A DNA stretch of 64,000 nt from Chitinophagales bacterium. GTDB taxonomy: Bacteria > Bacteroidota > Bacteroidia > Chitinophagales > Saprospiraceae. The stretch spans positions 1-64,000 of the forward strand of contig JAFLBP010000002.1 in NCBI GenBank assembly GCA_017303875.1, in the 5' to 3' direction. Below the pieces are notes generated by a model. The model searched no databases. It had not been told where the DNA came from and saw only the letters and a program-made list of their open reading frames with translations. Both the position numbers and the translations under genes were made by a program. Positions 8,515 to 16,157 of this stretch are shown piece after piece. Each line of letters starts with the position of its first letter. Positions within the stretch are counted from its first letter, which is position 1.

Positions 8515-9516
8515 CTATTCCGAACCATTTTTGGGCTTCTCTGCCAACAAAAAACCTGCAATTTTCGTCATGTCCTGCCGCTGCATGCAGCTAAAATGTT
8601 TCTGTGGGCAAACATCGTGCCCCAACTTCGAGCAGGGTCGGCATTTTAACCCTGTAACTTCAGCAAGCAGCGCCGGCGCCATGCCCTCGGGCAAAAGCGG
8701 GTACATCCCGAATGCCGGAACGGTATTGCCCCACACACTGACTAAGGGTTTCTTCAGGGCCGCCGCAATATGCATCAAACCGGTATCGGGTGCACATACG
8801 GCGCGGCTCTGCGCAATCACTGATGCCGAACCGTGCAGGCTGAGTTGCCCGCAGGCATTCCTGACCATCGGCCCTGCAAGTTCGGCTATTTGCTGACCTT
8901 TTTCCCGATCATTTTTTCCGCCCAACAAAACGACCGGCTGCCCCAGTGCAAGGCATAAGTCAGCCATTTGCTGTACGGGAATCTGCTTGGTAGCATGTGC
9001 GGCGCCCACCGCCAAGGCAAAATATTGACCGGCGCTCAGCCCCGGAAAGGTTTGTTCCACCACAAGCGCTTCTTTTTCCGGAATAAAATAATCCAACCCG
9101 CGACCATCATATTTCACTCCAAAACCTTGAAGCGGCTCCAGGTAGCGCTCCACAATATGCCTGTCGGGCAGGCGGTTGATACCGAAGCGTACAAGCAGCC
9201 ATTTTTTAAAATTCAGCTTGTCAAAGGTGCGGGTCGGGCGACGCAGGGCCAGCTTGACCCGCAAACTGCGCAGGTTGTGGTGCAAATCCAGTACCAGGTC
9301 GTATTGCTCCTGTTTCAGGGCAGGCAGGCATTCCGTCACTTCTTTTTCAAAAGTCCAGAGCCGGTCGGTGTACGGATTGGCTTCCAACACAGCGGCGAAT
9401 GCTTTTTTAGTTAGCACATGCACCTCCGCACCGAGCTGCTGTTTGAGGCAGCGCAAAACCGGGCTGATGAGCACAATATCCCCGATGGAGCTGAAGCGCA
9501 GCACCAGTACTTTCAT
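8515..9516 (-). CDS. Glycosyltransferase family 9 (heptosyltransferase-like)
   Basis: The 333-residue protein begins MKVLVLRFSSIGDIVL, the classical GT9 N-terminus, and carries the C-terminal donor-site segment CAPDTGLMHIAAAL followed by PLVSVWGNT. These identify an ADP-heptose:LPS heptosyltransferase-like enzyme (WaaF/RfaF type) acting at the inner membrane on lipopolysaccharide or a related glycan. The exact sugar cannot be told from sequence. I chose ATG 9516 over in-frame upstream codons because it starts the Rossmann strand directly and lies 4 bp after the kup stop codon. Ends with a Cys-rich region (CRPCSKLGHDVCPQKHFSC) also seen in Bacteroidota members. Confidence 0.85.
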   Translation of the reverse strand: MKVLVLRFSSIGDIVLISPVLRCLKQQLGAEVHVLTKKAFAAVLEANPYTDRLWTFEKEVTECLPALKQEQYDLVLDLHHNLRSLRVKLALRRPTRTFDKLNFKKWLLVRFGINRLPDRHIVERYLEPLQGFGVKYDGRGLDYFIPEKEALVVEQTFPGLSAGQYFALAVGAAHATKQIPVQQMADLCLALGQPVVLLGGKNDREKGQQIAELAGPMVRNACGQLSLHGSASVIAQSRAVCAPDTGLMHIAAALKKPLVSVWGNTVPAFGMYPLLPEGMAPALLAEVTGLKCRPCSKLGHDVCPQKHFSCMQRQDMTKIAGFLLAEKPKNGSE

Positions 9517-9520
9517 ACAA

Positions 9521-11494
9521 TCAGGAAATCCGTTTGAGCTTGACCGACTGAATGGGGCGCAGCACCAGCGGCACTTTTTCCACATCCACGGAAGAAGAAT
9601 CCAGTCCGAACCAGTTTTGCGGCGAAGCCGTCACACTTTTTACAGCCAAATAGGAGTCCATCGTCAGCTGATCGAGCGCCGGCAGGTCATTTTCATGCGA
9701 GAGGAATTCCTGCACAATCACGAAGCGGAAATCGCCGGTTGGCGTTTCGCTGCGCGAGAGATGGTAGCGGCTCTCTATATTAACTTCTTCATTTTCAATC
9801 AGGTCTTCCACCACCCGTTTGAGGAATACATTCATGCGCTGTTCCACGCGGAAACCTAAGCGGAAGGTCACTTTGTACACATCATCGGGCGCCACCACAT
9901 TTACCTTGTACTCCATGGTATAAGGCTCGTCGGTTACCTCAATGTGCACAAACCAGTAAATATCGGCGCGTTTGGGTTGGGTATTTAGGATGGAGTACAA
10001 AATACTTTCCTCCACTTTGCCGGAGCCTTTGGCAGTGCTCAGGTAGACCAGGTTGGTGGCGTATTTGGGAATACTCTCGTCGTTGCTCAGGGCGATTAAC
10101 TGATCGAGGTAATCGTTCAGGCGTACGTTTTGTTTGAAACGGGTTCTGATTTTGTGTGCCTGCACCCAAATTGACATCAGAATAAAAATAATGGATGCAA
10201 TGATGATCGTGATGAAGCCGCCATCTTTGAATTTAAGCAGGTTGGCCGAGAAAAAGGCGCCTTCAAAAATAATGTACCAAAGCAAAAACAGCCGTATGAG
10301 CCAGGGATTTACCCGGTGCATGACAAAGAAATTGGACAACAAAACAGTAGACATCAACATGGTAATCGTTACCGACAAACCATAGGCCGCCTCCATCGCG
10401 CTGCTCTCCTGAAAATAAACGGTTACGGCAATACAACCTACCCAAAGCAAGGTGTTTACCGCCGGCACATACAACTGGCCTTTGAGGTTAGAGGGGAAAA
10501 TAACGGTCAGTTTGGGCAAAAGGCCAAGGCGAATTGCCTCACTCACTAAGGTAAAGGAGCCTGAAATCATGGCCTGACTGGCAATGATTGCTGCCAGTGT
10601 GGCAATTACAATACCGATCGGCAAAAACCACTCCGGCATAATGCCGTAAAAGGGATTTACAATATTTTCACCTTTGTGCGGGAGCACCTGGCCTTCATAT
10701 TGTACACACCAGGCTGCCTGACCAAGGTAGTTGATTACCAGCATGGTTTTTACAAAAATCCAGCTGGTGCGGATATTTTTCTTGCCGCAGTGCCCAAGGT
10801 CGGCGTACAGGGCTTCTGCCCCCGTAGTGCAGAGGAAAACTGCCCCCATGAGTACCAGCGCATTGGGCTCTTTCATAACTAACTGAATCGCAAACCAGGG
10901 GTTTAAAGCCGCCATAATGGTTGGATGCTGCGCTACTTCAATAATGCCCAGTATACCCAGGGTGGAAAACCACAACAACATGACCGGTCCGAAAAATTTC
11001 CCTACCGCAGCCGTTCCGAATTGCTGAAAGAAAAACAACACGGAAATAATGGCAATGGTAATCCAGACGGTCGGAATTTCCACATGATGCAAACTCTCCA
11101 TTTCACTCAGGCCCTCAATAGCCGCCGAAACGGAAATTGGCGGCGTGATCATCCCTTCCGACAACACCGCACAACCACCAATCATGGCAGGATACAAGAG
11201 CCAGCGGCGGCGCCGACGCACCAGGGTATACAGTGAAAAAATGCCACCTTCACCATTGTTGTCGGCACGCAACACCAAGGTTACGTATTTGAACGTGGTT
11301 TGGATGGTCAGTGTCCAGAAAACAAGGGAAACGGCGCCATAAATGACCTCTTTATTCACTAATTTTTCCCCGACAATGGACTTCATCACATACAGGGGCG
11401 AGGTGCCAATATCACCATAAATAATCCCGAGGGTGATGAGCAGGCCCGCAAAAGTGAGGGCGTGATGGCTATGCGCGTTGGATTGGTCTTTCAT
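9521..11494 (-). CDS. kup: Kup/Trk-type potassium transporter
   Basis: The protein has 657 residues, close to the usual length of Kup/HAK proteins. The N-terminal segment ALTFAGLLITLGIIYGDIGTSPLYV is the family signature of the first membrane span. About 12 hydrophobic segments fill residues 10-440 (others include GAVFLCTTGAEALYADLGH and INYLGQAAW), followed by a cytoplasmic C-terminal domain of about 200 residues. Kup transporters take up K+ with H+. The gene follows a K+ channel-like gene by 9 bp and overlaps nothing, so the two are probably co-transcribed; the pairing suggests a role in potassium balance. Confidence 0.93.
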   Translation of the reverse strand: MKDQSNAHSHHALTFAGLLITLGIIYGDIGTSPLYVMKSIVGEKLVNKEVIYGAVSLVFWTLTIQTTFKYVTLVLRADNNGEGGIFSLYTLVRRRRRWLLYPAMIGGCAVLSEGMITPPISVSAAIEGLSEMESLHHVEIPTVWITIAIISVLFFFQQFGTAAVGKFFGPVMLLWFSTLGILGIIEVAQHPTIMAALNPWFAIQLVMKEPNALVLMGAVFLCTTGAEALYADLGHCGKKNIRTSWIFVKTMLVINYLGQAAWCVQYEGQVLPHKGENIVNPFYGIMPEWFLPIGIVIATLAAIIASQAMISGSFTLVSEAIRLGLLPKLTVIFPSNLKGQLYVPAVNTLLWVGCIAVTVYFQESSAMEAAYGLSVTITMLMSTVLLSNFFVMHRVNPWLIRLFLLWYIIFEGAFFSANLLKFKDGGFITIIIASIIFILMSIWVQAHKIRTRFKQNVRLNDYLDQLIALSNDESIPKYATNLVYLSTAKGSGKVEESILYSILNTQPKRADIYWFVHIEVTDEPYTMEYKVNVVAPDDVYKVTFRLGFRVEQRMNVFLKRVVEDLIENEEVNIESRYHLSRSETPTGDFRFVIVQEFLSHENDLPALDQLTMDSYLAVKSVTASPQNWFGLDSSSVDVEKVPLVLRPIQSVKLKRIS

Positions 11495-11503
11495 GACGTT
11501 AGC

Positions 11504-12541
11504 TTAGTAGGCTTTGCAGGCAAGTTGGTTGAATTGTTCGATCTGCTCGGTATTCCCCAACAATATAATATGGTGTTCGGGGCGCAGCACGGTATCATGT
11601 GACGGGTTGATTTCATATTGACCATTGGGCGAGCGCAGCGCTACCAGCGAAACGGAAACCGCTTCAAGCAAGCCACTTTCCTTAATGGTTTTACCCAGCA
11701 CATCGCGTTGCAAGCGATGCACCGGAATTTCTTCAAACAGGAGTTTTCCAGGCCCTATGCTGGTCATCAGCTCCGACAATTCCACCGCATCGGGTTTGTT
11801 GACCAAAGCGGCCATGTAATAGCCGCCAATTCGCTCGGGCACCACCGTATGGTCGGCGCCAGCCCGTCGTATTTTGAATTCGTCGGCTAAATTATTGGCC
11901 CTTGAGATAATTCTGATATTGGCATTGATCTGACGTGCCGACAAGGTAATAAACAAGTTGTCGGAATCATGCGGCAGCGTAATTACAATGGCCCGTGCCC
12001 GCAAAATACCGGCCTCTTCCAGGATATGATCTTCCGTCGCATCGCCTTCGATGTACAGCATTTCACTATCGCGCAGGATTTCAATTTTCTCCAGATCACT
12101 TTCCACTACCACAAATGGAATCTGCTGCTTGCTCAATTCCCCCACCACTTCCGTGGCATGACGCCCGAATCCGCAAACAATCACATGATTCTTTAAGTGC
12201 TCAACACGCTGTATCATCCGAAATTCATTAAAAAGGGCAATAAAGCCGCCATCGGCAAAAATACTGGTTACCGTAGATATGGCGTATGCAAACAAGCCAA
12301 GATTAAAAACGATTAATCCGATCGTAAAAATTCGCCCCATCGGACTCAAAGGGTGCACCTCGCTAAAACCCACCGAAGCCAGCGTAATTACTGCCATATA
12401 CACCGCGTCCAGCCACTCGTATTTTTCAATGCTCACATAGCCAATTGCGCCGGCAGAAACCGACAACACCATCAACAGGATAGAGAGCCGCAAACGCCGG
12501 AACACCTTGAAAATCGGGCCGTAGCGCCAATAGCGCTCCAT
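11504..12541 (-). CDS. Two-TM ion channel with TrkA/RCK NAD-binding and TrkA-C domains
   Basis: From ATG 12541 the product has 345 residues. Two membrane helices (about 20-36 and 72-92) flank a pore helix and filter region, VITLASVGFSEV (51-62). An RCK N-domain follows, with the Rossmann motif VIVCGFGRHATEV, and the TrkA-C domain ends the protein. This is the layout of bacterial MthK-like K+ channels. The filter reads S-V-G-F-S at residues 56-60 instead of T-V-G-[YF]-G, so conduction or selectivity may be altered. An in-frame TTG at 12592 would add 17 hydrophobic residues and is a possible alternative start, 7 bp after the upstream stop. It precedes kup by 9 bp. Confidence 0.82.
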   Translation of the reverse strand: MERYWRYGPIFKVFRRLRLSILLMVLSVSAGAIGYVSIEKYEWLDAVYMAVITLASVGFSEVHPLSPMGRIFTIGLIVFNLGLFAYAISTVTSIFADGGFIALFNEFRMIQRVEHLKNHVIVCGFGRHATEVVGELSKQQIPFVVVESDLEKIEILRDSEMLYIEGDATEDHILEEAGILRARAIVITLPHDSDNLFITLSARQINANIRIISRANNLADEFKIRRAGADHTVVPERIGGYYMAALVNKPDAVELSELMTSIGPGKLLFEEIPVHRLQRDVLGKTIKESGLLEAVSVSLVALRSPNGQYEINPSHDTVLRPEHHIILLGNTEQIEQFNQLACKAY

Positions 12542-12599
12542 TGCCGATTTCGGTTGCCAGAAAAAATACAATATGAACTGAAATATGGTCAATGCAAGG

Positions 12600-14006
12600 C
12601 TATTTGTTGGTCAGCACTAAGTATTCCCAGGGCTTCAGGGTCAATTGCATACTCGGCGTAACCTGCACGGTATTGGGGTCGAACAAATTCAGATAGGCGC
12701 CTTGTATAATGGCCTCGGTACGCAGGGTAACCTGTTGTGTCTGAGCACTGCAATTCAGGATCACCACAAGCTTGTCTCCTTCTTTTTCCCGGTAAAAAGC
12801 ATAAATCGCGTCGTCTTTATCGCTGGCGATTTTTTGCAATTTGCCCCCGTGTACGCCCGGCTGCAAGGCCCGGTTTACGGAGCGCAAAGCTGACAGGCGA
12901 CTAAAAAAATCGCGTTTGCCGTAATGCTTCCACGGAATCGGATCTTTGGTAAAAAACGCAAGGCGCTTGTCTAAGTCGTCTTCCTGGCCGTTGTACAACA
13001 TTGGTATACCCTGCCAGGTAAATGCCAACACATTAAAAGCATCGGCTGCACGGCCGTACAACTCCTTTTCGGTACCGTTCCAGGAGTTTTCGTCGTGATT
13101 TTGCGTAAAATACAGCTGATAGTAACCTTTGGGGTAAAAATCATCAAGCCCTGCGAGCAAAGTATCCAGGGCAAGTGCATTCTTTTTTCCGGCGGCAATT
13201 TCTTTGGTAACATCTTTCCATCGCCAGCCATAATTGGCATTAAAAGCGGTGTTAAAATGCCCCGGCTCATCCTGCCATTCGGAAAGCATAAATATGGGTT
13301 TGAGGGAGTCCAGCGCCGGGCGCGCCTGTGCCCAGAAATCATTGGGCACCAATCCGGCCATATCCACCCGATACCCGTCAACATCGCATTCGCGAATCCA
13401 GTATTGCATGGCGGCAATCATGGCCTTGCGCAATTCCGGGTTGTTGTAATCCAGGTCGCAAACATCATCCCAACCTGTAGACCCGCCGTGCTCATTGAGC
13501 GGTACGGTCATTTGCCCATTTACTTTGGTGTAATATTCCGGATGCTCCTTAATCCACACCGCATCCCAGGCCGTGTGATTGGGTACCCAGTCGAAAACCA
13601 CCTTCATATCCAGCGCATGTGCGTTTTGCACGAGCGCTTTTAAATCGTCCAGATTGCCAAAATCCGGATTAATCGCGTAGTAATCCCGCACCGAATACGG
13701 GCTTCCGAGGTCGGATGCTTTTTCCTTCCGATTTTGTATTCCGATAGGGTGAATGGGCATCAGCCAGAGCGTATTCACGCCGAGTTCCCGCAGTCGGGGC
13801 AATTGACGCTGCACAGCTGCAAAATTGCCTTCCGCCGAAAACTGGCGTATGTTACATTCGTACAGCACGGCCGTGCGCACCCATTCCGGCTCGGCGGGGA
13901 CATAAGCAGCCGGGGCATTTTGAGGCATTTTTGGCGTCGAATTATCGCCACAGGCCCCGATAAACAGGAGCAGGACCCAAAGCGCGGAGAACATGGCTGG
14001 TTTCAT
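12600..14006 (-). CDS. GH13 alpha-amylase family lipoprotein
   Basis: The protein has 468 residues with a lipoprotein signal (LLLFIGAC, Cys19), so it should be anchored to a membrane and face the periplasm or surface. A GH13 TIM barrel follows with all four conserved regions: VVFDWVPNH (137-144), GYRVDMA with nucleophile Asp215, MLSEW with acid/base Glu243, and FTQNHDE with Asp305. A beta-sandwich C-terminal domain ends the protein. It should hydrolyse or rearrange alpha-glucans or maltodextrins; the precise specificity is not visible. It stands in a run with a beta-phosphoglucomutase-like HAD protein and a small lipoprotein, which fits alpha-glucan use. Confidence 0.88.
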   Translation of the reverse strand: MKPAMFSALWVLLLFIGACGDNSTPKMPQNAPAAYVPAEPEWVRTAVLYECNIRQFSAEGNFAAVQRQLPRLRELGVNTLWLMPIHPIGIQNRKEKASDLGSPYSVRDYYAINPDFGNLDDLKALVQNAHALDMKVVFDWVPNHTAWDAVWIKEHPEYYTKVNGQMTVPLNEHGGSTGWDDVCDLDYNNPELRKAMIAAMQYWIRECDVDGYRVDMAGLVPNDFWAQARPALDSLKPIFMLSEWQDEPGHFNTAFNANYGWRWKDVTKEIAAGKKNALALDTLLAGLDDFYPKGYYQLYFTQNHDENSWNGTEKELYGRAADAFNVLAFTWQGIPMLYNGQEDDLDKRLAFFTKDPIPWKHYGKRDFFSRLSALRSVNRALQPGVHGGKLQKIASDKDDAIYAFYREKEGDKLVVILNCSAQTQQVTLRTEAIIQGAYLNLFDPNTVQVTPSMQLTLKPWEYLVLTNK

Positions 14007-14058
14007 CGGACTAATGTACGGCGTTTATAAAAAACAAGGGGTACAAAACACCCGGCGC

Positions 14059-14667
14059 CTAATTTCCGGCGGAGGGGGGCGTCTTGGAATTGACGGCGCG
14101 TACCTGAATACCGGTATAGTTCACATCGGTATTGCCAATCCAGATCATTACAAAGCCCTTGTCTTTTACCTGCCAGGTATTGTTGACGTAGGGGTCTTTG
14201 CATTCCAGATAAATTTCATTTTTGTTTTCATCCCAGTTCCAGCGGCCTTTATCTACCACCTGATTATTGATGAGCAGCTCGAAGGTCTGGTCATCATTAA
14301 AATGCAGCCATTTCTTTTTGTAATGCTCATGAATGGTGGTATCGGTGGGTTGGAAAGCCATGTTTAGGTGCCACCATCCGGTGCCGAGGTAGGCTTTGCG
14401 ACTGGTAGACGCAGGTGGGAGGCGGCTCAGGGGGATTTGCACCAGATCCGGTGCGCGACGAACCATGACGGTGCCGGAGGTATCGTCGTTGCTGCCCAGC
14501 ACGTGCGCTACTTTAAAGGGGTAGTTTTCCCCGGTATTGGGCAGCACTTCCGATTTGGGCTGTTGAAGTGCAGCACCATCATCGGGTTTTTGAAGTTTTT
14601 TGCAGGTAGTCCAGCCAAGGCCGATACTGACGGCGGCGAGAAGCAGGTTGAGTTTCATATTTTTCAT
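14059..14667 (-). CDS. Small lipoprotein of unknown function
   Basis: From ATG 14667 the 202-residue product begins MKNMKLNLLLAAVSIGLG and has a likely lipobox Cys at GWTTC, so it is probably a lipoprotein. An alternative ATG lies at 14658. The mature part is hydrophilic and beta-rich (WWHLNMAFQPT, FELLINNQVVDKGRWNWDE, EIYLECKDPYVNNTW), which resembles lipocalin-like proteins of Bacteroidota, but no family is firmly recognised. It is 13 bp downstream of the HAD gene and 52 bp upstream of the GH13 gene on the same strand. Confidence 0.7.
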   Translation of the reverse strand: MKNMKLNLLLAAVSIGLGWTTCKKLQKPDDGAALQQPKSEVLPNTGENYPFKVAHVLGSNDDTSGTVMVRRAPDLVQIPLSRLPPASTSRKAYLGTGWWHLNMAFQPTDTTIHEHYKKKWLHFNDDQTFELLINNQVVDKGRWNWDENKNEIYLECKDPYVNNTWQVKDKGFVMIWIGNTDVNYTGIQVRAVNSKTPPSAGN

Positions 14668-14680
14668 ATAAAAATAAGGT

Positions 14681-15382
14681 TCAAAGAATGCCTGCTCCGG
14701 GTAGCAGTTCGTGGGTTTGAGCAGCGCCAATTTTTCGGAAAAGATGCTGCGGAGAGAGGTTTTCAAAACCGGGCACGACCAGTCGGGCGCGGTGCAGCCA
14801 CTGCGGCTCCCCTACCCCAACCACGCTGAACCCGCCAATCAGTGCCGCATCAATGCCCGAAGGTGCATCGTCAAAAACCAAACATTCCGAAGGCCGCAAA
14901 CCCATTGCCGCTGCCGGCACCATATACGACTCCGGGTGGGGTTTGTTTTTTCTAATCTGCGTGCCATCGGTCACTACCTCAAAATGTTGTAACAAACCGG
15001 TGGAAATCAACACCGTACGTGCGTTGCCGGAGGCCGACGACAAGGCGCGCTGAACCCCCATGGCCCGAAGTGCAAGCAGGAAATCTATCACACCGGGAAA
15101 TACTTCTTCGGGTTTGATACCCGATACCAACTGGATGTACCAGCTGTTTTTTACATCCGCCCAATACAGCTTTTCCGCTTCGGTCATGTAGGTAATGCCG
15201 CCCCATTCCATCACTTTTTCCAGGCTTTCCATGCGACTGAGCCAGCGCAACTGTTCATGTTGTTCGGGGCTGAGATCGAAGCCCCATTCATTGGCCAGAC
15301 GCCGCCAGGCAATGTAGTGGTACTTAGCCGTATTGACCAATACCCCGTCGAGGTTGAAAATGCAGGATTTAAATTCCACCAT
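14681..15382 (-). CDS. HAD hydrolase, beta-phosphoglucomutase-like, nucleophile Asp replaced by Asn
   Basis: The 233-residue protein has the fold order of beta-phosphoglucomutase/HAD subfamily IA: motif I at 9-17, the alpha-helical cap (about 18-90), motif II SSASGN, motif III Lys in KNKPHPES, and motif IV VFDDAPSGIDAA. Beta-phosphoglucomutase converts beta-glucose-1-phosphate and glucose-6-phosphate in maltose use. Motif I reads FNLDGVLVNT instead of FDLDGVxxDT: Asn10 (codon AAC) stands where the phosphorylated Asp is essential, while the second Asp (12) is kept. The protein may thus be non-catalytic or read wrongly here; all other motifs are intact. It opens the minus-strand run that includes the GH13 gene. 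Confidence 0.82.
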   Translation of the reverse strand: MVEFKSCIFNLDGVLVNTAKYHYIAWRRLANEWGFDLSPEQHEQLRWLSRMESLEKVMEWGGITYMTEAEKLYWADVKNSWYIQLVSGIKPEEVFPGVIDFLLALRAMGVQRALSSASGNARTVLISTGLLQHFEVVTDGTQIRKNKPHPESYMVPAAAMGLRPSECLVFDDAPSGIDAALIGGFSVVGVGEPQWLHRARLVVPGFENLSPQHLFRKIGAAQTHELLPGAGIL

Positions 15383-15398
15383 ATTTTTTACTAATAAG

Positions 15399-15428
15399 AA
15401 GCCCCTACACCATCTGGTGCAAGGGCTT
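15399..15428 (-). terminator. Hairpin downstream of tRNA-Arg
   Basis: The arms AAGCCC and GGGCTT enclose an inner partly paired stem closing on loop ATCT. The hairpin lies just after the tRNA 3' end in the minus direction, with a weak T-rich stretch after it, so it is probably a terminator or processing signal. Confidence 0.5.
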
Positions 15429-15439
15429 ACTTGGCAAGG

Positions 15440-15511
15440 TAGTCCCGACAGGGATCGAACCTGTATCTGAGGTACCGGAAACCTCCATTCTATCCATTGA
15501 ACTACGGAACC
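15440..15511 (-). tRNA. tRNA-Arg, anticodon CCG
   Basis: On the minus strand the sequence folds as a cloverleaf. The 7-bp acceptor GGTTCCG/CGGGACT includes two G-U pairs. The D-stem is GTTC/GAAT, the anticodon stem GAGGT/ACCTC with loop TTCCGGT (anticodon CCG), and the T-arm ACAGG-TTCGATC-CCTGT. The discriminator is A. The genomic sequence after it is CCT, so CCA is not encoded and must be added enzymatically. Confidence 0.93.
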
Positions 15512-15588
15512 GAAACCGCTTTTTCAAACGGCGGCTGCAAAGATATGTACTTTACCTGAATCTGCATCGGGAAAAACGTATTCCTTTT

Positions 15589-15596
15589 TACCTTTG
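15589..15596 (+). promoter_or_regulatory. Possible -7 element TACCTTTG
   Basis: TACCTTTG matches the Bacteroidota -7 consensus TAnnTTTG and lies 23 bp before ATG 15619. No clear -33 TTTG is found at the right distance, so this is a weak call. Confidence 0.3.
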
Positions 15597-15618
15597 CCCA
15601 TTACATCAATGATTTTCA

Positions 15619-16140
15619 ATGAAAAATATCGCTAATCGCAACGGATTTATGGGGGCATTGGTCGTGGTTCTGTTTTATACCATGATCTATTTTGTCAAAA
15701 AAGAACTGCTGCTCAACCCCTGGATTCAGTGGGGACCAATGGTTTTTTATGTCGCTTTTATGTACAAAGCACAGCAGGAAGACTGCGCCCTGTACGGCGC
15801 CGAACGCGACTTTCGCGCCATGGTACGCATTCCGTTTATCACCTTTATCCTCATCAACCTCGGTTACTGGCTCTGGTACTACGCCTCGCATCTGGCCGAC
15901 CCTTCGCTCATCACGCAGGAAATACAGGTGGTACTTAGCGATCTGGAACAGCAACTCAGCGCCGGCACCGGCGACCCGCAGCAGGCTAATGATATCCGGA
16001 TGCAAATTGCTGAACACAAAAAGGTAATAGAGGCCCCAACCATGCCCCTGCTGCCGGTAGTTACCCGCATGGCCTTTGGCTCCATCGGCGGCTTCCTGCT
16101 GGCCGCCCTGCTCACCGCCATCAAACGCATGAATAACTAA
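15619..16140 (+). CDS. DUF4199-like membrane protein
   Basis: The 173-residue protein has hydrophobic segments at about 8-25, 37-50, 72-92 and 148-166, with a charged loop between spans three and four (about 95-140) that is probably helical or coiled. This layout, with a long soluble loop before the last span, resembles DUF4199 proteins common in Bacteroidota, whose function is unknown. It lies 17 bp upstream of mutS on the same strand and probably shares its transcript. A clearer DUF4199 member occurs at 26305-26898. Confidence 0.65.
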   Translation: MKNIANRNGFMGALVVVLFYTMIYFVKKELLLNPWIQWGPMVFYVAFMYKAQQEDCALYGAERDFRAMVRIPFITFILINLGYWLWYYASHLADPSLITQEIQVVLSDLEQQLSAGTGDPQQANDIRMQIAEHKKVIEAPTMPLLPVVTRMAFGSIGGFLLAALLTAIKRMNN

Positions 16141-16157
16141 GCCTGCCCGCTACAACT

